Part shown: positions 34,048-43,396 of the stretch, one piece after another
How the letters are laid out: each line of letters opens with the position of its first letter
How positions within the stretch are numbered: the stretch's first letter is position 1
Position numbers and translations under genes: made by a program
Assembly: GCA_963665925.1 (NCBI GenBank)
Contig: OY762511.1
Span: 2,480,001 to 2,544,000, forward strand
DNA: 64,000 nt
Direction: 5' to 3'
Source of the DNA: G963665925 sp963665925
GTDB taxonomy: Bacteria; Bacillota; Clostridia; Peptostreptococcales; Acidaminobacteraceae
The notes under the pieces: model-generated
Database searches by the model: none
What the model was told of the DNA's origin: nothing
The model's input: the letters and a program-made list of their open reading frames with translations, nothing else

Positions 34048-34701
34048 GTGGCAAAAAGAAAATATTTGAAACCCGATGAAGTTGAATTTGTAATTCAGGA
34101 ACTGGAAAAAATGTATCCTGACGCAAAAGCCGAGCTGGATTTTACAAATGCATTCGAGTTGCTCATCGCAACCATACTATCCGCGCAGTGTACTGATGTG
34201 CGTGTGAATAAGGTCACTGCAGAGCTTTTCAAAATAGTGAAGGCACCAAAGGACATTGTTGATATGCCTGTGAAGGAACTTGAAGAGCATATTCGGACAT
34301 GCGGACTTTTTCAGTCAAAAGCAAAGAATATCAAGGCGACCTGTGAGATGCTAATGAATGACTACGCCTCTGAGGTTCCAAGTGACCGTGAAGTCCTTAT
34401 AAAGCTTCCGGGTGTTGGCAGGAAGACCGCAAATGTCGTTGTGAGCAATGCCTTCAATCAGGCTGCGATTGCAGTGGATACCCATGTGTTTAGGGTTTCA
34501 AACAGATTGGGTCTTGCGCATAGTGACAATGTTTTAGAAACTGAAAGACAGCTGATGAAGAGGCTGCCGGAAGAAATCTGGTCCAAAACGCACCATACTT
34601 TGATTTTCCATGGCAGAAGAATGTGCAAGTCTAGAAAGCCGGATTGTGACAATTGTCCGGTGAACTCAGTATGCTTATATCATAAATACAATTCGAAGTA
34701 A
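34048..34701 (+). CDS. nth: endonuclease III
   Basis: 217 residues of the DNA glycosylase/AP lyase that removes oxidised pyrimidines. The helix-hairpin-helix LPGVGRKTANVV is followed by the catalytic Asp in VDTHVFRVSNRLGL. The C-terminal [4Fe-4S] motif is C-x6-C-x2-C-x5-C (MCKSRKPDCDNCPVNSVC). The start is uncertain because no upstream ATG or GTG has a clear ribosome site. The GTG at 34048 gives an N-terminus of family length; ATGs at 34036 and 34018 are alternatives. Confidence 0.93.
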   Translation: MAKRKYLKPDEVEFVIQELEKMYPDAKAELDFTNAFELLIATILSAQCTDVRVNKVTAELFKIVKAPKDIVDMPVKELEEHIRTCGLFQSKAKNIKATCEMLMNDYASEVPSDREVLIKLPGVGRKTANVVVSNAFNQAAIAVDTHVFRVSNRLGLAHSDNVLETERQLMKRLPEEIWSKTHHTLIFHGRRMCKSRKPDCDNCPVNSVCLYHKYNSK

Positions 34702-34746
34702 GATGGCAGATGCCCATAGAACCAAGTGATGAGTGTGAAAGGTAAA

Positions 34747-36870
34747 ATGGTGGAGCAGATGATTTCAATGCCGCTGAATCAGCAGAATTTGATTTTTTCT
34801 TTGGATATAGGAACACGAAATGTTGTCGGTAGTATTGCTGAAAAAGTAGAAGACACATATATCGTGCATGATTATGAAATAATGGAGCATCCCGACCGAG
34901 CCATGCTCGATGGTCAAATCCATGATATAGACAAGGTTACCCGTGTGGTTGAAAAAGTGAAAGCCGCGCTTGAAGAACGCAATGAAATTCACCTCAAGCA
35001 GGTTGCCATTGCGGCTGCAGGTCGAGCGCTGAAGACACAGTCCATTCATGTTGAAAGGACGCTGGATTACACTCAGGAAATTGAAAAGTCTATGATGGAC
35101 AGTGTGGAGATGGAAGGCATACAGCTTGCCCAGCATAAGCTTGGCGAAACGGACCCCCTTGCTGAAACACGCTACTACTGTGTAGGTTATTCCGTAATCA
35201 ATTATTATCTGGACGGAAGCATGATTATCAATCCCAAGGGACATCGCGGAGCGGTACTTTCTGCTGAAATCATTGCAACCTTCCTACCGCATATTGTTGT
35301 GGACAGCCTTTATACGGTAATGTCTCGTGCAGAACTGGAAGTCATCAGTCTGACCCTGGAGCCTATTGCTGCAATCAACATTGCCATACCGCAGAAGCTT
35401 AGACTACTCAATCTGGCCCTTGTTGATGTTGGCGCAGGTACATCCGATATTGCCATTACAAAGGATGGATCCATAGTCTCCTATGGCATGGTCGACATGG
35501 CTGGTGACGAAATAACAGAAGTGCTTGCAAGGGAATTCCTGCTTGATTTCGACGCGGCAGAAAACCTGAAGCTCAGACTCATGAAGGAAGAGCAGCTCAG
35601 CTTCAGCGACATAGTGGGCATTCCTTACAATATGCATAGGGATGAGATACTCAGCCGTATTGAAGGCACAATAGACAAAATTACAAATAGCATTTCTGAA
35701 CGCATACATGAAGTGAATGACAGGCCGCCAAGTGCCATATTCTGTATTGGTGGCGGATGCCAGGTGCCGGGTTTCACAGAGAAACTCGCCAAAGCCCTTG
35801 AACTGCCGAAGGAACGTGTCGTTATCAAGGGAACGGAGATGCTTGAAAATGTCGAGTTTAGACCAGATCCGCTCCACGGTCCGGAATACATTACACCACT
35901 TGGAATCGGCTTTACTGCATTTAATGACAAGGAGCATGACTTCCTTCAGGTGTCTGTTAACGAAAAGCCAATCAGGCTTTTTAATTCAAAGCAGCTGACC
36001 GTTTCAGACGCACTCATTCTTGTGGGTTTCAATGCAAGAAAGCTTCTAGCTGAACGCGGAGAATCCTTTCAGGTAGTGCTCAATGAAGAAAGAAGGACTG
36101 TGCTGGGCGACTACGGTGAGCCGGCACGTATTTTCATAAATGGTGCACCAGCGAGTCTGGATACGCGTCTTAGAAATAAGGATGCGATTCATATTCAGCC
36201 TGCCGTACCAGGGAAAAAGCGTGAAATGCAGTTGGACGAGCTTGTTGACATGCATGCGAAAATTCGCGTGAATGGGCATGAAATCATCATGGTCCGTGGC
36301 GTCCGTGTCAATGGTGAGCTCAAAAATGAGAAGTATATTCTAGCGACCAACGATCAGGTCGAGGTGATTGACATTAAGACCGTTGCTGATTTGGCTGCGC
36401 ATCTTGATCTGACTACGGAACTGATTGGGTTTGAAGTGAATGGAAAGTCGGTTTCAGAAGATTGGCTTCTCAAGAGAAATGACGAGGTCAACTGGATCAG
36501 AAAGACACGTGATAGCAGGGATATGCTTACCGTTGAAGACGTGGTAGATGAAATCGACATGAATAGGGATGAAGCTGTTGCTGAAGGCATCATTGCCATG
36601 GACGAGCAGGACGATGCACAGGCAGATGAAGCAGTGAGTCAGCCGGTCTCAGAAGAGCCCGTCGTGCAGACCTATTATTTTAGTGTAAATGGAAAGCAGA
36701 TAGAGGTCTCGAACACCAAAAGCATGATGGTGTTTGTAGATATTTTTGAGCATATTGATTTTGATATCAGCACCCCGAAAGGCATACTGGATTTAAAGCT
36801 GAACGGAGTAAGGGCGCGGTACACAGATGTTCTCAAAAGTGGGGATGTCATTGAAATAGGCTGGAGGTAA
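34747..36870 (+). CDS. FtsA-domain protein with C-terminal repeat region
   Basis: About 707 residues; start uncertain among ATGs at 34726, 34747 and 34759. The first ~400 residues are actin-fold FtsA-like: FSLDIGTRNVVGSIAE (phosphate 1), VAIAAAGRAL, VDVGAGTSDIAI (phosphate 2) and IFCIGGGCQVPGFTEKLA (adenosine). The rest has at least four short beta-grasp-like modules, each with a V/INGxx core followed by a D-x-V/I-x-I turn (near 470, 530, 565 and 640-705), separated by an acidic linker. A C-terminal FtsA membrane helix is not seen. Probably a cytoskeletal or division-associated protein peculiar to Clostridia. Confidence 0.75.
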   Translation: MVEQMISMPLNQQNLIFSLDIGTRNVVGSIAEKVEDTYIVHDYEIMEHPDRAMLDGQIHDIDKVTRVVEKVKAALEERNEIHLKQVAIAAAGRALKTQSIHVERTLDYTQEIEKSMMDSVEMEGIQLAQHKLGETDPLAETRYYCVGYSVINYYLDGSMIINPKGHRGAVLSAEIIATFLPHIVVDSLYTVMSRAELEVISLTLEPIAAINIAIPQKLRLLNLALVDVGAGTSDIAITKDGSIVSYGMVDMAGDEITEVLAREFLLDFDAAENLKLRLMKEEQLSFSDIVGIPYNMHRDEILSRIEGTIDKITNSISERIHEVNDRPPSAIFCIGGGCQVPGFTEKLAKALELPKERVVIKGTEMLENVEFRPDPLHGPEYITPLGIGFTAFNDKEHDFLQVSVNEKPIRLFNSKQLTVSDALILVGFNARKLLAERGESFQVVLNEERRTVLGDYGEPARIFINGAPASLDTRLRNKDAIHIQPAVPGKKREMQLDELVDMHAKIRVNGHEIIMVRGVRVNGELKNEKYILATNDQVEVIDIKTVADLAAHLDLTTELIGFEVNGKSVSEDWLLKRNDEVNWIRKTRDSRDMLTVEDVVDEIDMNRDEAVAEGIIAMDEQDDAQADEAVSQPVSEEPVVQTYYFSVNGKQIEVSNTKSMMVFVDIFEHIDFDISTPKGILDLKLNGVRARYTDVLKSGDVIEIGWR

Positions 36871-36872
36871 CC

Positions 36873-37586
36873 ATGTCAGACGGGTTGTTTGATAAGGACG
36901 TCAAGTGTCCAGTGTGTGGACATAAGTTTAAAACGAAGAAAGTAAAGACAGCTTCTATCAAGGTTGTCAAAAGAGATACAGATTTCTGTGCATATTATGG
37001 CGGAGAAAACCCAACCTTCTACGGTGTTTATGTATGCCCAAAATGCGGATACACTTCCTTTGAAAGCATCTATATGGAAATCAGCAACGCACAGAAGGAA
37101 TTTGTCAGACAGAAAATTATGGCCAACTGGAGCGGACGGGATTACTGCGGTCCGAGAACCGTTGAAGATGCCATTGAGGTGCACAAGCTTGCACTTCTTA
37201 ACTTCAATGTCATGAGCGCGAGCAAATTCTCCATCGCAAAAGCATGTCTGCGACTGGCTTGGTTCTATAGACTTCAGGAAGACGAAGAAAAGGAAATAGC
37301 CTTCATAAAGCATGCTGCGCAAAACTATGAGTTTGCCTTTTCAAATGAAGAATTTGAGAATGCGGGTGAGAAGGAGTATGTCATCTATTTTCTCCTGGGA
37401 GAGTTGAACAGACGGCTCGGAGAGTTTAGAAAAGCGACGACCTTCTATGACATGGCAATCAGGCATCCTGAAATAGATACACAGAAGCAAATCAAGCAAA
37501 TGGCTCAGGAACAGCGCATGGCTGCATCCGAGGAGTATAGGAAACACAAGGAAGCAATGAAAAAAGGGGAAGCTGATGAAGTCTAG
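36873..37586 (+). CDS. DUF2225 zinc-finger/TPR-like protein
   Basis: 237 residues. The N-terminus has two CxxC pairs in KCPVCGHKFK and YVCPKCGYTS that should bind zinc, with RDTDFCAYYGGENPTFYGVYV between them, the hallmark of DUF2225. The C-terminal part is helical with TPR-like character (FSIAKACLRLAWFYRLQEDE, YFLLGELNRRLGEFRKATTF). Function is unknown. It starts 2 bases after the FtsA-like gene and overlaps cobU by 11 bases, so it is part of one transcript. Confidence 0.85.
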   Translation: MSDGLFDKDVKCPVCGHKFKTKKVKTASIKVVKRDTDFCAYYGGENPTFYGVYVCPKCGYTSFESIYMEISNAQKEFVRQKIMANWSGRDYCGPRTVEDAIEVHKLALLNFNVMSASKFSIAKACLRLAWFYRLQEDEEKEIAFIKHAAQNYEFAFSNEEFENAGEKEYVIYFLLGELNRRLGEFRKATTFYDMAIRHPEIDTQKQIKQMAQEQRMAASEEYRKHKEAMKKGEADEV

Positions 37587-38145
37587 CATCATAATGGTCA
37601 CAGGTGGCGCACGAAGCGGAAAGAGCGGTTTTGCCGAACAGCTGTGCATGGAGCGTGGAGATAGAGTTGGATACGTGGCAACAGCCGAAGCTATGGATGA
37701 TGGCATGATAGAACGAATCAAGCGACATCAGGAAAGGCGACCAGACAGCTGGATGACTTTTGAGAAACAGCGCGATTTGGATCTTCTTTTCAGTGCGCCT
37801 GAAATGAAGGCGTATGATGTGTTTTTGCTGGACTGCCTCACGGTTCTGACGACCAACCTCATGCTTGAAGACTTTAGTATTGACTGGGACACTGTGCCAA
37901 GAGATAAAATCAACGCCATAGAAGCATCTGTTCTCGAACAGATCGAAAGCATGCTGCGCGCTGTAACAGAAAGCGGCCTGCGTGTTATAATCGTAACCAA
38001 TGAGGTGGGTCTGGGTATTGTACCGGAAAACAGACTTGCCAGAGTATTTAGGGACATTGCCGGAAAAGTGAACGAAATGGTGGCAGCCGCTGCTGAAGAG
38101 GTTTATTTTGTTGTGTCTGGCATCCCAATGAAGATAAAGGGGTAA
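37576..38145 (+). CDS. cobU: adenosylcobinamide kinase / adenosylcobinamide-phosphate guanylyltransferase
   Basis: 189 residues with an AAGGGGAAG site inside the preceding gene. P-loop VTGGARSGKSGFAE at the N-terminus, VGYVATAEAMDDGMIERIKRH and LLDCLTVLTTNL are diagnostic of CobU/CobP. It phosphorylates adenosylcobinamide and then adds GMP to give AdoCbi-GDP. It opens the run of late cobalamin genes (cobU, cobS, cobC, cbiA, cbiP, cbiB, cobD, pduX-like). No cobalamin riboswitch is visible in front of it. Confidence 0.94.
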   Translation: MKSSIIMVTGGARSGKSGFAEQLCMERGDRVGYVATAEAMDDGMIERIKRHQERRPDSWMTFEKQRDLDLLFSAPEMKAYDVFLLDCLTVLTTNLMLEDFSIDWDTVPRDKINAIEASVLEQIESMLRAVTESGLRVIIVTNEVGLGIVPENRLARVFRDIAGKVNEMVAAAAEEVYFVVSGIPMKIKG

Positions 38146-38149
38146 TGGT

Positions 38150-38887
38150 ATGAATCAGCTCATACTCATGATACAATTCTTTACGAGAGTACCGATAAGC
38201 ATTCAGGTACCTGCATCGGATTCCGATTTCGCCAAGGGGGTCAAGTGGCTGCCTTTGGTTGGACTCTTGATAGGGGGTATACTTGCGGGGAGTCACATGT
38301 TGTGTGCCCCGTATTTTAATGCCTTCACACTGGCTGTGGGCATGGTCTTTCTTGAAGTCTTTCTGTCTGGCGGACTGCACTTGGATGGACTCGCAGACAG
38401 CTTTGACGGCCTTTACTCCAACAGAGGCAAAGAACGTATTCTTGAAATAATGAAGGATAGCAGAATTGGTTCAAATGGTGCTTTGGCACTGATTGCCGTC
38501 CTGCTGTTCAAAATTGCCTTATTGACCAACTTGGAAGCTGACCAGAGAACAATTGCCCTACTGCTTATGCCAGTCATATCCCGATTTGGTATTGCATTTG
38601 GATCATACATATCGGTTTATGCAAGGGAAAATGGCATGGGTCAGTTTTTTATTGGAAATATCAGCACACCGCAAATTTTGGCGACGACATGCATGACGGT
38701 ACTTGTTCTCATGATCTATGTGAAAAGTCTCATCGTATTTGCAGTCGCCCTTGTCTTTAACATATTCTATGTAAGACATGTGAAACGCATTATAGGCGGT
38801 ATGACAGGAGATACACTGGGGGCAATGATCGAATTGACAGAATTGGTGCAGCTTCCGGTCTGGATATTGCTGTTCAACAGATTATAG
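38150..38887 (+). CDS. cobS: adenosylcobinamide-GDP ribazoletransferase (cobalamin synthase)
   Basis: 245 residues, integral membrane. Key features: FFTRVPI near the N-terminus, GGLHLDGLADSFDGLYSNR (acidic Mg2+ site), KDSRIGSNGALAL, and GGMTGDTLGAMIELTEL close to the end. It joins AdoCbi-GDP to alpha-ribazole (or its phosphate), completing the nucleotide loop. Start is 4 bases after cobU. Confidence 0.94.
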   Translation: MNQLILMIQFFTRVPISIQVPASDSDFAKGVKWLPLVGLLIGGILAGSHMLCAPYFNAFTLAVGMVFLEVFLSGGLHLDGLADSFDGLYSNRGKERILEIMKDSRIGSNGALALIAVLLFKIALLTNLEADQRTIALLLMPVISRFGIAFGSYISVYARENGMGQFFIGNISTPQILATTCMTVLVLMIYVKSLIVFAVALVFNIFYVRHVKRIIGGMTGDTLGAMIELTELVQLPVWILLFNRL

Positions 38888-38902
38888 AAGGTGGCGACAA
38901 AT

Positions 38903-39493
38903 ATGAAGTTTATACTCGTGAGACACGGGGAGACCGAATGGAATTCCACGGGTAAATTTGGCGGATTCGCTGATGTGCCTCTAAATGAAACCGGTCTTCA
39001 TCAAGCGCAGTGTGCAGGCGAAAAACTGCGCAATGAATCAATTGATGCAGTGTATTGCAGCACATTGTCCCGTGCGGTTAAAACAGCAGATGAAATTCTG
39101 AAATATCATGATTTACCCGTTACATACTGTGATTCAATTCGCGAGATGAATTTTGGAAAATGGGAAGGGCTGACCTACAAGGAAATCCATGCAATCTATC
39201 CTGTCGAGGCACAAGCGTGGATTGAGAATTATACGAATGTACCTTGTCTTGGCGGTGAGTCGCTAAAAATGTTCTATGAGCGCATTGCAAAGGCGTTTGA
39301 AGTCATTCGCAGTGAAGTGAAAGCCCATGATACAGTTCTCATTGTCGCACATTCAGGTGTTGTAAAAGGGATTTTGGCCCACGAAATCGTTGGGTCAGTA
39401 GAAGGTTTTTGGAAGTTCAAGGTTCAAAATGGAAGCATTGCCATTCTTGAATATGATCAGGACTTCCCAATTTTATGCGAGCTTAATGGTTAA
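38903..39493 (+). CDS. cobC: alpha-ribazole phosphatase-like histidine phosphatase
   Basis: The ATG at 38903 with GAAGGTGG upstream gives 196 residues; a GTG 4 codons earlier overlaps that site. Catalytic LVRHGETEWNSTGKFGG, STLSRAVKTADE, EMNFGKWEGLTYKEI and VAHSGVVKGI are those of the phosphoglycerate-mutase-like CobC family. It dephosphorylates alpha-ribazole 5'-phosphate or adenosylcobalamin 5'-phosphate. Sequence alone cannot exclude a general phosphatase, but the position between cobS and cbiA supports the call. Confidence 0.88.
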   Translation: MKFILVRHGETEWNSTGKFGGFADVPLNETGLHQAQCAGEKLRNESIDAVYCSTLSRAVKTADEILKYHDLPVTYCDSIREMNFGKWEGLTYKEIHAIYPVEAQAWIENYTNVPCLGGESLKMFYERIAKAFEVIRSEVKAHDTVLIVAHSGVVKGILAHEIVGSVEGFWKFKVQNGSIAILEYDQDFPILCELNG

Positions 39494-39505
39494 TGAGGTG
39501 ATAAT

Positions 39506-40897
39506 ATGCAGCCGCGAATTGTGATAGCAGGCACCCATAGCGGTGCTGGAAAAACAACTCTGACAACGGGCGTACTGCGCGCGTTATACAATCGTGGACT
39601 TAAAGTTCAACCCTTTAAAAGCGGACCGGATTATATTGACCCGGCATTTCATACCTTTGTAGCCGGCAGAAAGTCGAGAAATCTCGATGTCTGGATGCTT
39701 GGTGAGGCAAAGGTGCGCCAGCTGTTTATCAAGAATGCAGCTGATGCGGATATCTCCGTTATAGAAGGCGTGATGGGTCTTTACGATGGTCTGGGAACGA
39801 AAAAGGACAGTGGAAGCACGGCGCACCTGTCCAAGGTTCTAGATGCACCTGTCATTCTGGTTGTCGATGCACGAGGCATGTCTGCCAGTGCCGCAGCTAT
39901 GGTTACAGGTTATGTGAAGTACGATGAAGCTGTCAGAATTTCTGGCGTTATTCTTAACAATATCCATGGAGACAAGCATTACAACCTGTTAAGAGAAGCC
40001 ATTGAGCGCGACACGGATATTCCGTGTGTCGGTTATCTGAATACCAATAAGGCTATTTCGCTTGAAAGCAGGCATTTGGGCCTGGTACCTTCTGTTGAGG
40101 TAGAAGCGCTTGGTGAGAAACTGGATGAGGTAGGCCGCATGGTGGCGGAAACTGTGGATATTGACAAGATTCTTGAAATTGCCCATGGTGCAAAACCCTT
40201 TGAAGAGACATATGTGCAAGCTGAACCAGTCGTTGAAAGACCTGTGAAAATTGCCATTGCAAAGGATAGTGCCTTTAATTTTTATTATCAGGACGCCCTT
40301 GACCTGCTTGAGGAATGTGGTGCAGAACTTGTGGACTTCAGTCCGGTTTCAGATGAGAGCATTCCGCAAGGCGTGTCGGGTATTTTTCTCGGTGGCGGTT
40401 TTCCGGAAGTGTTTGGAGCGGCCATTGAGTCAAACAGACAAATGCGTGAGGCGATTAAGTCGGCCATTGAGTCTGGCATGCCGGTCTATGCAGAGTGCGG
40501 GGGGCTGATGTACCTTTGTGACAGTATAGAGGATCTGGAGGGTCAGGTCTTTGAAATGTGCAAAATCTTCCCTTATCCTTCAAAAATGACAAAGCGTCTT
40601 CAGCGCTTTGGTTATGTGGATGTGGCACTTGAGCCGGGTACGGTTCTGTCAGAGGAAACTGAGCATGTTCATGCCCATGAGTTCCACCGTTCACTTGTAG
40701 AACATGATGGTGCATGGACATTCAAATATCAGGTGAACAGAGCGCGTGAAGGCGAAACGCACAAGGTGTGGCAGTGTGGTCTGCAGTATAAGAACTGTCT
40801 GGCTGCATATGCCCATATCCATTTTCATGCGAATCCAAATTTGGCCAAAAACTTTGTAAAGAGCTGCAGTATATATCAAGAAGGAAAGGAAATATAG
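39506..40897 (+). CDS. cbiA: cobyrinate a,c-diamide synthase
   Basis: 463 residues. N-terminal ATP-binding IAGTHSGAGKTTLTTGVL and SGPDYIDPAFHT, and a C-terminal class I glutamine amidotransferase domain with the nucleophile in YAECGGLMYL and the His in AYAHIHFHANP. It amidates the a and c side chains of cobyrinate using glutamine. In anaerobes this acts on the cobalt-containing ring (CbiA type). The ring-building cbi genes are not in the window. Confidence 0.93.
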   Translation: MQPRIVIAGTHSGAGKTTLTTGVLRALYNRGLKVQPFKSGPDYIDPAFHTFVAGRKSRNLDVWMLGEAKVRQLFIKNAADADISVIEGVMGLYDGLGTKKDSGSTAHLSKVLDAPVILVVDARGMSASAAAMVTGYVKYDEAVRISGVILNNIHGDKHYNLLREAIERDTDIPCVGYLNTNKAISLESRHLGLVPSVEVEALGEKLDEVGRMVAETVDIDKILEIAHGAKPFEETYVQAEPVVERPVKIAIAKDSAFNFYYQDALDLLEECGAELVDFSPVSDESIPQGVSGIFLGGGFPEVFGAAIESNRQMREAIKSAIESGMPVYAECGGLMYLCDSIEDLEGQVFEMCKIFPYPSKMTKRLQRFGYVDVALEPGTVLSEETEHVHAHEFHRSLVEHDGAWTFKYQVNRAREGETHKVWQCGLQYKNCLAAYAHIHFHANPNLAKNFVKSCSIYQEGKEI

Positions 40898-40899
40898 TC

Positions 40900-42435
40900 A
40901 TGGATAAATTCTCAGGCAAGTCGATTATGATACAGGGAACAGGTTCTTCTGTAGGAAAAAGCATCATCACTGCGGGCCTTTGCCGCGTATTCTATCAGGA
41001 CGGTCATGAACCGGCACCTTTCAAATCTCAAAATATGGCATTGAACTCCTTCATTACAAAACAGGGTGGTGAAATGGGCCGTGCGCAGGTTGTTCAGGCT
41101 GAAGCGGCAGGTATTGAGCCTACGGTTCTAATGAATCCGATTCTGCTTAAGCCATCTACAGACAAAAAGGCACAGGTCATACTCAATGGCAAGGTGCATG
41201 GAAACATGTCTGCTACGGAATATCACGCATACAAGCCACAACTGCGCGATATGGTGGGCGATACATATCAGGAACTGCTTAAGGATCATGGCGTGGTCGT
41301 GATTGAAGGCGCAGGAAGTCCTGCTGAGATTAACCTGCGAGAAAATGATTTGGTGAACATGGGCATGGCTGAAATTTCGGATTCTCCAGTCCTTCTTGTT
41401 GGCGATATTGACAGAGGCGGCGTATTCGCATCGCTTTATGGTACTGTCATGCTTCTTACAGAAGAAGAAAGAAAACGCGTCAAGGGATTTGTCATCAATA
41501 AGTTCAGAGGCGATGTGGAAATCCTCAAGCCGGGTCTTAAAATGCTTGAAGACCTGACAGACATTCCTGTTTTGGGTGTTGTGCCGTACTCGGACATTCG
41601 TGTTGAGGATGAAGATTCGCTTGCAGAGCGTTTCAATCACAAGCAGAACTACGGTGCGCAGATTCAGATAGAAGTGCTTTACCTGCCACACGTTTCAAAC
41701 TTTACAGATTTTGATGTTTTCGAAACACAACCGGACGTTAACGTACGTTATGTCATGCGCGGTGAAGCGATTGGTGATCCGGATGTCCTGATCATACCAG
41801 GTTCGAAGAATACCATTGAAGACCTTATTTACCTGAGAAATTCAGGCCTGGATGAGCAGATCCTTCGACTTGCAAGAAAAGGAAGACGCATCGTGGGTAT
41901 TTGCGGTGGCTATCAGATTCTGGGAAGAACACTTAGAGACCCTAAGCACACAGAGAGCAGTGTAGCTGAAACAAACGGTCTAGGACTTCTAGGCATAGAT
42001 ACGGAGTTTGCCGTAGAAAAGACAACCACTCAGGTGGATGCGGTAATTGGTACGGACCTTTGTGGAGAGTTCAAGGCAGTTCAAGGCATGCCGGTAAAAG
42101 GCTACGAGATCCATATGGGCCAGTCTGAACGTGATGCGGACGTTAAACCTTTTGTGCATATTCAGACGCGACTCGGCGAAAAAGTGGATGTGTGGGATGG
42201 CGCTGTCAATACAGAAGGAAATGTCATGGGTACTTATATCCACGGTATTTTTGACGACGTGAAGTTCTGTAGAGCCTATCTAAACGAAATAAGAAAATCA
42301 AAGGGACTTGATGCAGTAGAAAGTGATTTGGAGAGTTTTGCAGCATTCAAGGAAAAGGAATACAATAAACTGGCAGATCTCATGCGTGCGCATTTGAATA
42401 TGGACGAGATTTACAAGATAATTCAGGAGTGGTAA
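40900..42435 (+). CDS. cbiP: cobyric acid synthase
   Basis: 511 residues, 2 bases after cbiA. MIQGTGSSVGKSIITAGLCR is the P-loop, PFKSQNMALNSFIT and EGAGSPAEINLRENDLVNMG are family signatures, and the amidotransferase domain has GICGGYQILGR and a late GTYIHGIFDD. It carries out the four remaining side-chain amidations to form adenosylcobyric acid. Standard length. Confidence 0.95.
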   Translation: MDKFSGKSIMIQGTGSSVGKSIITAGLCRVFYQDGHEPAPFKSQNMALNSFITKQGGEMGRAQVVQAEAAGIEPTVLMNPILLKPSTDKKAQVILNGKVHGNMSATEYHAYKPQLRDMVGDTYQELLKDHGVVVIEGAGSPAEINLRENDLVNMGMAEISDSPVLLVGDIDRGGVFASLYGTVMLLTEEERKRVKGFVINKFRGDVEILKPGLKMLEDLTDIPVLGVVPYSDIRVEDEDSLAERFNHKQNYGAQIQIEVLYLPHVSNFTDFDVFETQPDVNVRYVMRGEAIGDPDVLIIPGSKNTIEDLIYLRNSGLDEQILRLARKGRRIVGICGGYQILGRTLRDPKHTESSVAETNGLGLLGIDTEFAVEKTTTQVDAVIGTDLCGEFKAVQGMPVKGYEIHMGQSERDADVKPFVHIQTRLGEKVDVWDGAVNTEGNVMGTYIHGIFDDVKFCRAYLNEIRKSKGLDAVESDLESFAAFKEKEYNKLADLMRAHLNMDEIYKIIQEW

Positions 42436-42436
42436 A

Positions 42437-43375
42437 ATGCTGGCCTTTTGGATAGGATATTTTGCTGATCTCATATTCGGAGATCCATACTGGATGCCGC
42501 ACCCCATTCGTTTGATCGGAAAGCTCATAGAGGCTATGGAAAAGCTTCTGAGACGAAAGGATTCAAGTTCGTCTGCCCTTAAATTTTCGGGTGTGATTTT
42601 ACTGGTTGGTGTTGTGGGAACCACGTATCTGGCTTCCTTTGGCATTCTGAAAATGGCTGGCCTGATATCGCCTTATTTGAGAATTGCCATTGAAGCGCTT
42701 ATGATCTATCAGATTTTAGCGACCAAGTGTCTGGATGTTGAAACGGCGAAGGTTGCGTCAAACCTTGAAAAAGGTGATATAGAAGGTGCAAGACACGCCA
42801 TTTCCATGCTGGTCAGCAGGGACACAGAGCATATGGAAGCTGAGGACATGGTGCGTGCAGCAGTCGAAACCCTGACTGAAAATATTGTTGATGGCATCAT
42901 CTCGCCAATGTTTTTTATTGCACTTGGGGGGGCGCCGCTTGGCTTTGCCTTCAAGGCGGTGAATACCCTGGATTCCATGGTTGGCTATAAGAATGAGAGA
43001 TATTTGGATTTTGGGTGGGCGAGTGCCAAGTTCGATGATGTGGTGAACTACATTCCAGCACGCCTTACAGGAATTCTTGTGGTTTTTTCCGCATTTCTGC
43101 TGGGCATGGATTATAAGAACGCGGCGCGCATTTTGGTTCGAGACAGAAACAACCACAGCAGCCCCAACAGTCCTTATTCTGAGGCGCCTGCTGCAGGTGC
43201 TCTTCGAATTCAGCTGGGTGGCAGAGCGTGGTATTTTGGAGAGATGTCCATAAAGCCAACAATGGGTGATCCCTTAGAATCACCCGCAACAGAGCATATT
43301 GGAAAGGCGAGCAGGCTCATGTACCTGACCAGTTTTCTGGGCATAGCGTGTGCTTCACTCAAACTTTTGTTTTAG
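42437..43375 (+). CDS. cbiB: adenosylcobinamide-phosphate synthase
   Basis: 312 residues, membrane protein. GYFADLIFGDPYWMPHPIRLIG at the start, LVSRDTEHMEAEDMVRAAVE and TENIVDGIISPMFF, MVGYKNERYLDFGWASAKFDD and SPNSPYSEAPAAGAL are the CbiB/CobD signature blocks. It attaches aminopropanol phosphate (from the CobD and PduX-like products) to cobyric acid. Confidence 0.95.
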   Translation: MLAFWIGYFADLIFGDPYWMPHPIRLIGKLIEAMEKLLRRKDSSSSALKFSGVILLVGVVGTTYLASFGILKMAGLISPYLRIAIEALMIYQILATKCLDVETAKVASNLEKGDIEGARHAISMLVSRDTEHMEAEDMVRAAVETLTENIVDGIISPMFFIALGGAPLGFAFKAVNTLDSMVGYKNERYLDFGWASAKFDDVVNYIPARLTGILVVFSAFLLGMDYKNAARILVRDRNNHSSPNSPYSEAPAAGALRIQLGGRAWYFGEMSIKPTMGDPLESPATEHIGKASRLMYLTSFLGIACASLKLLF

Positions 43376-43396
43376 AGTAGTATGAGGATGTGTAAT

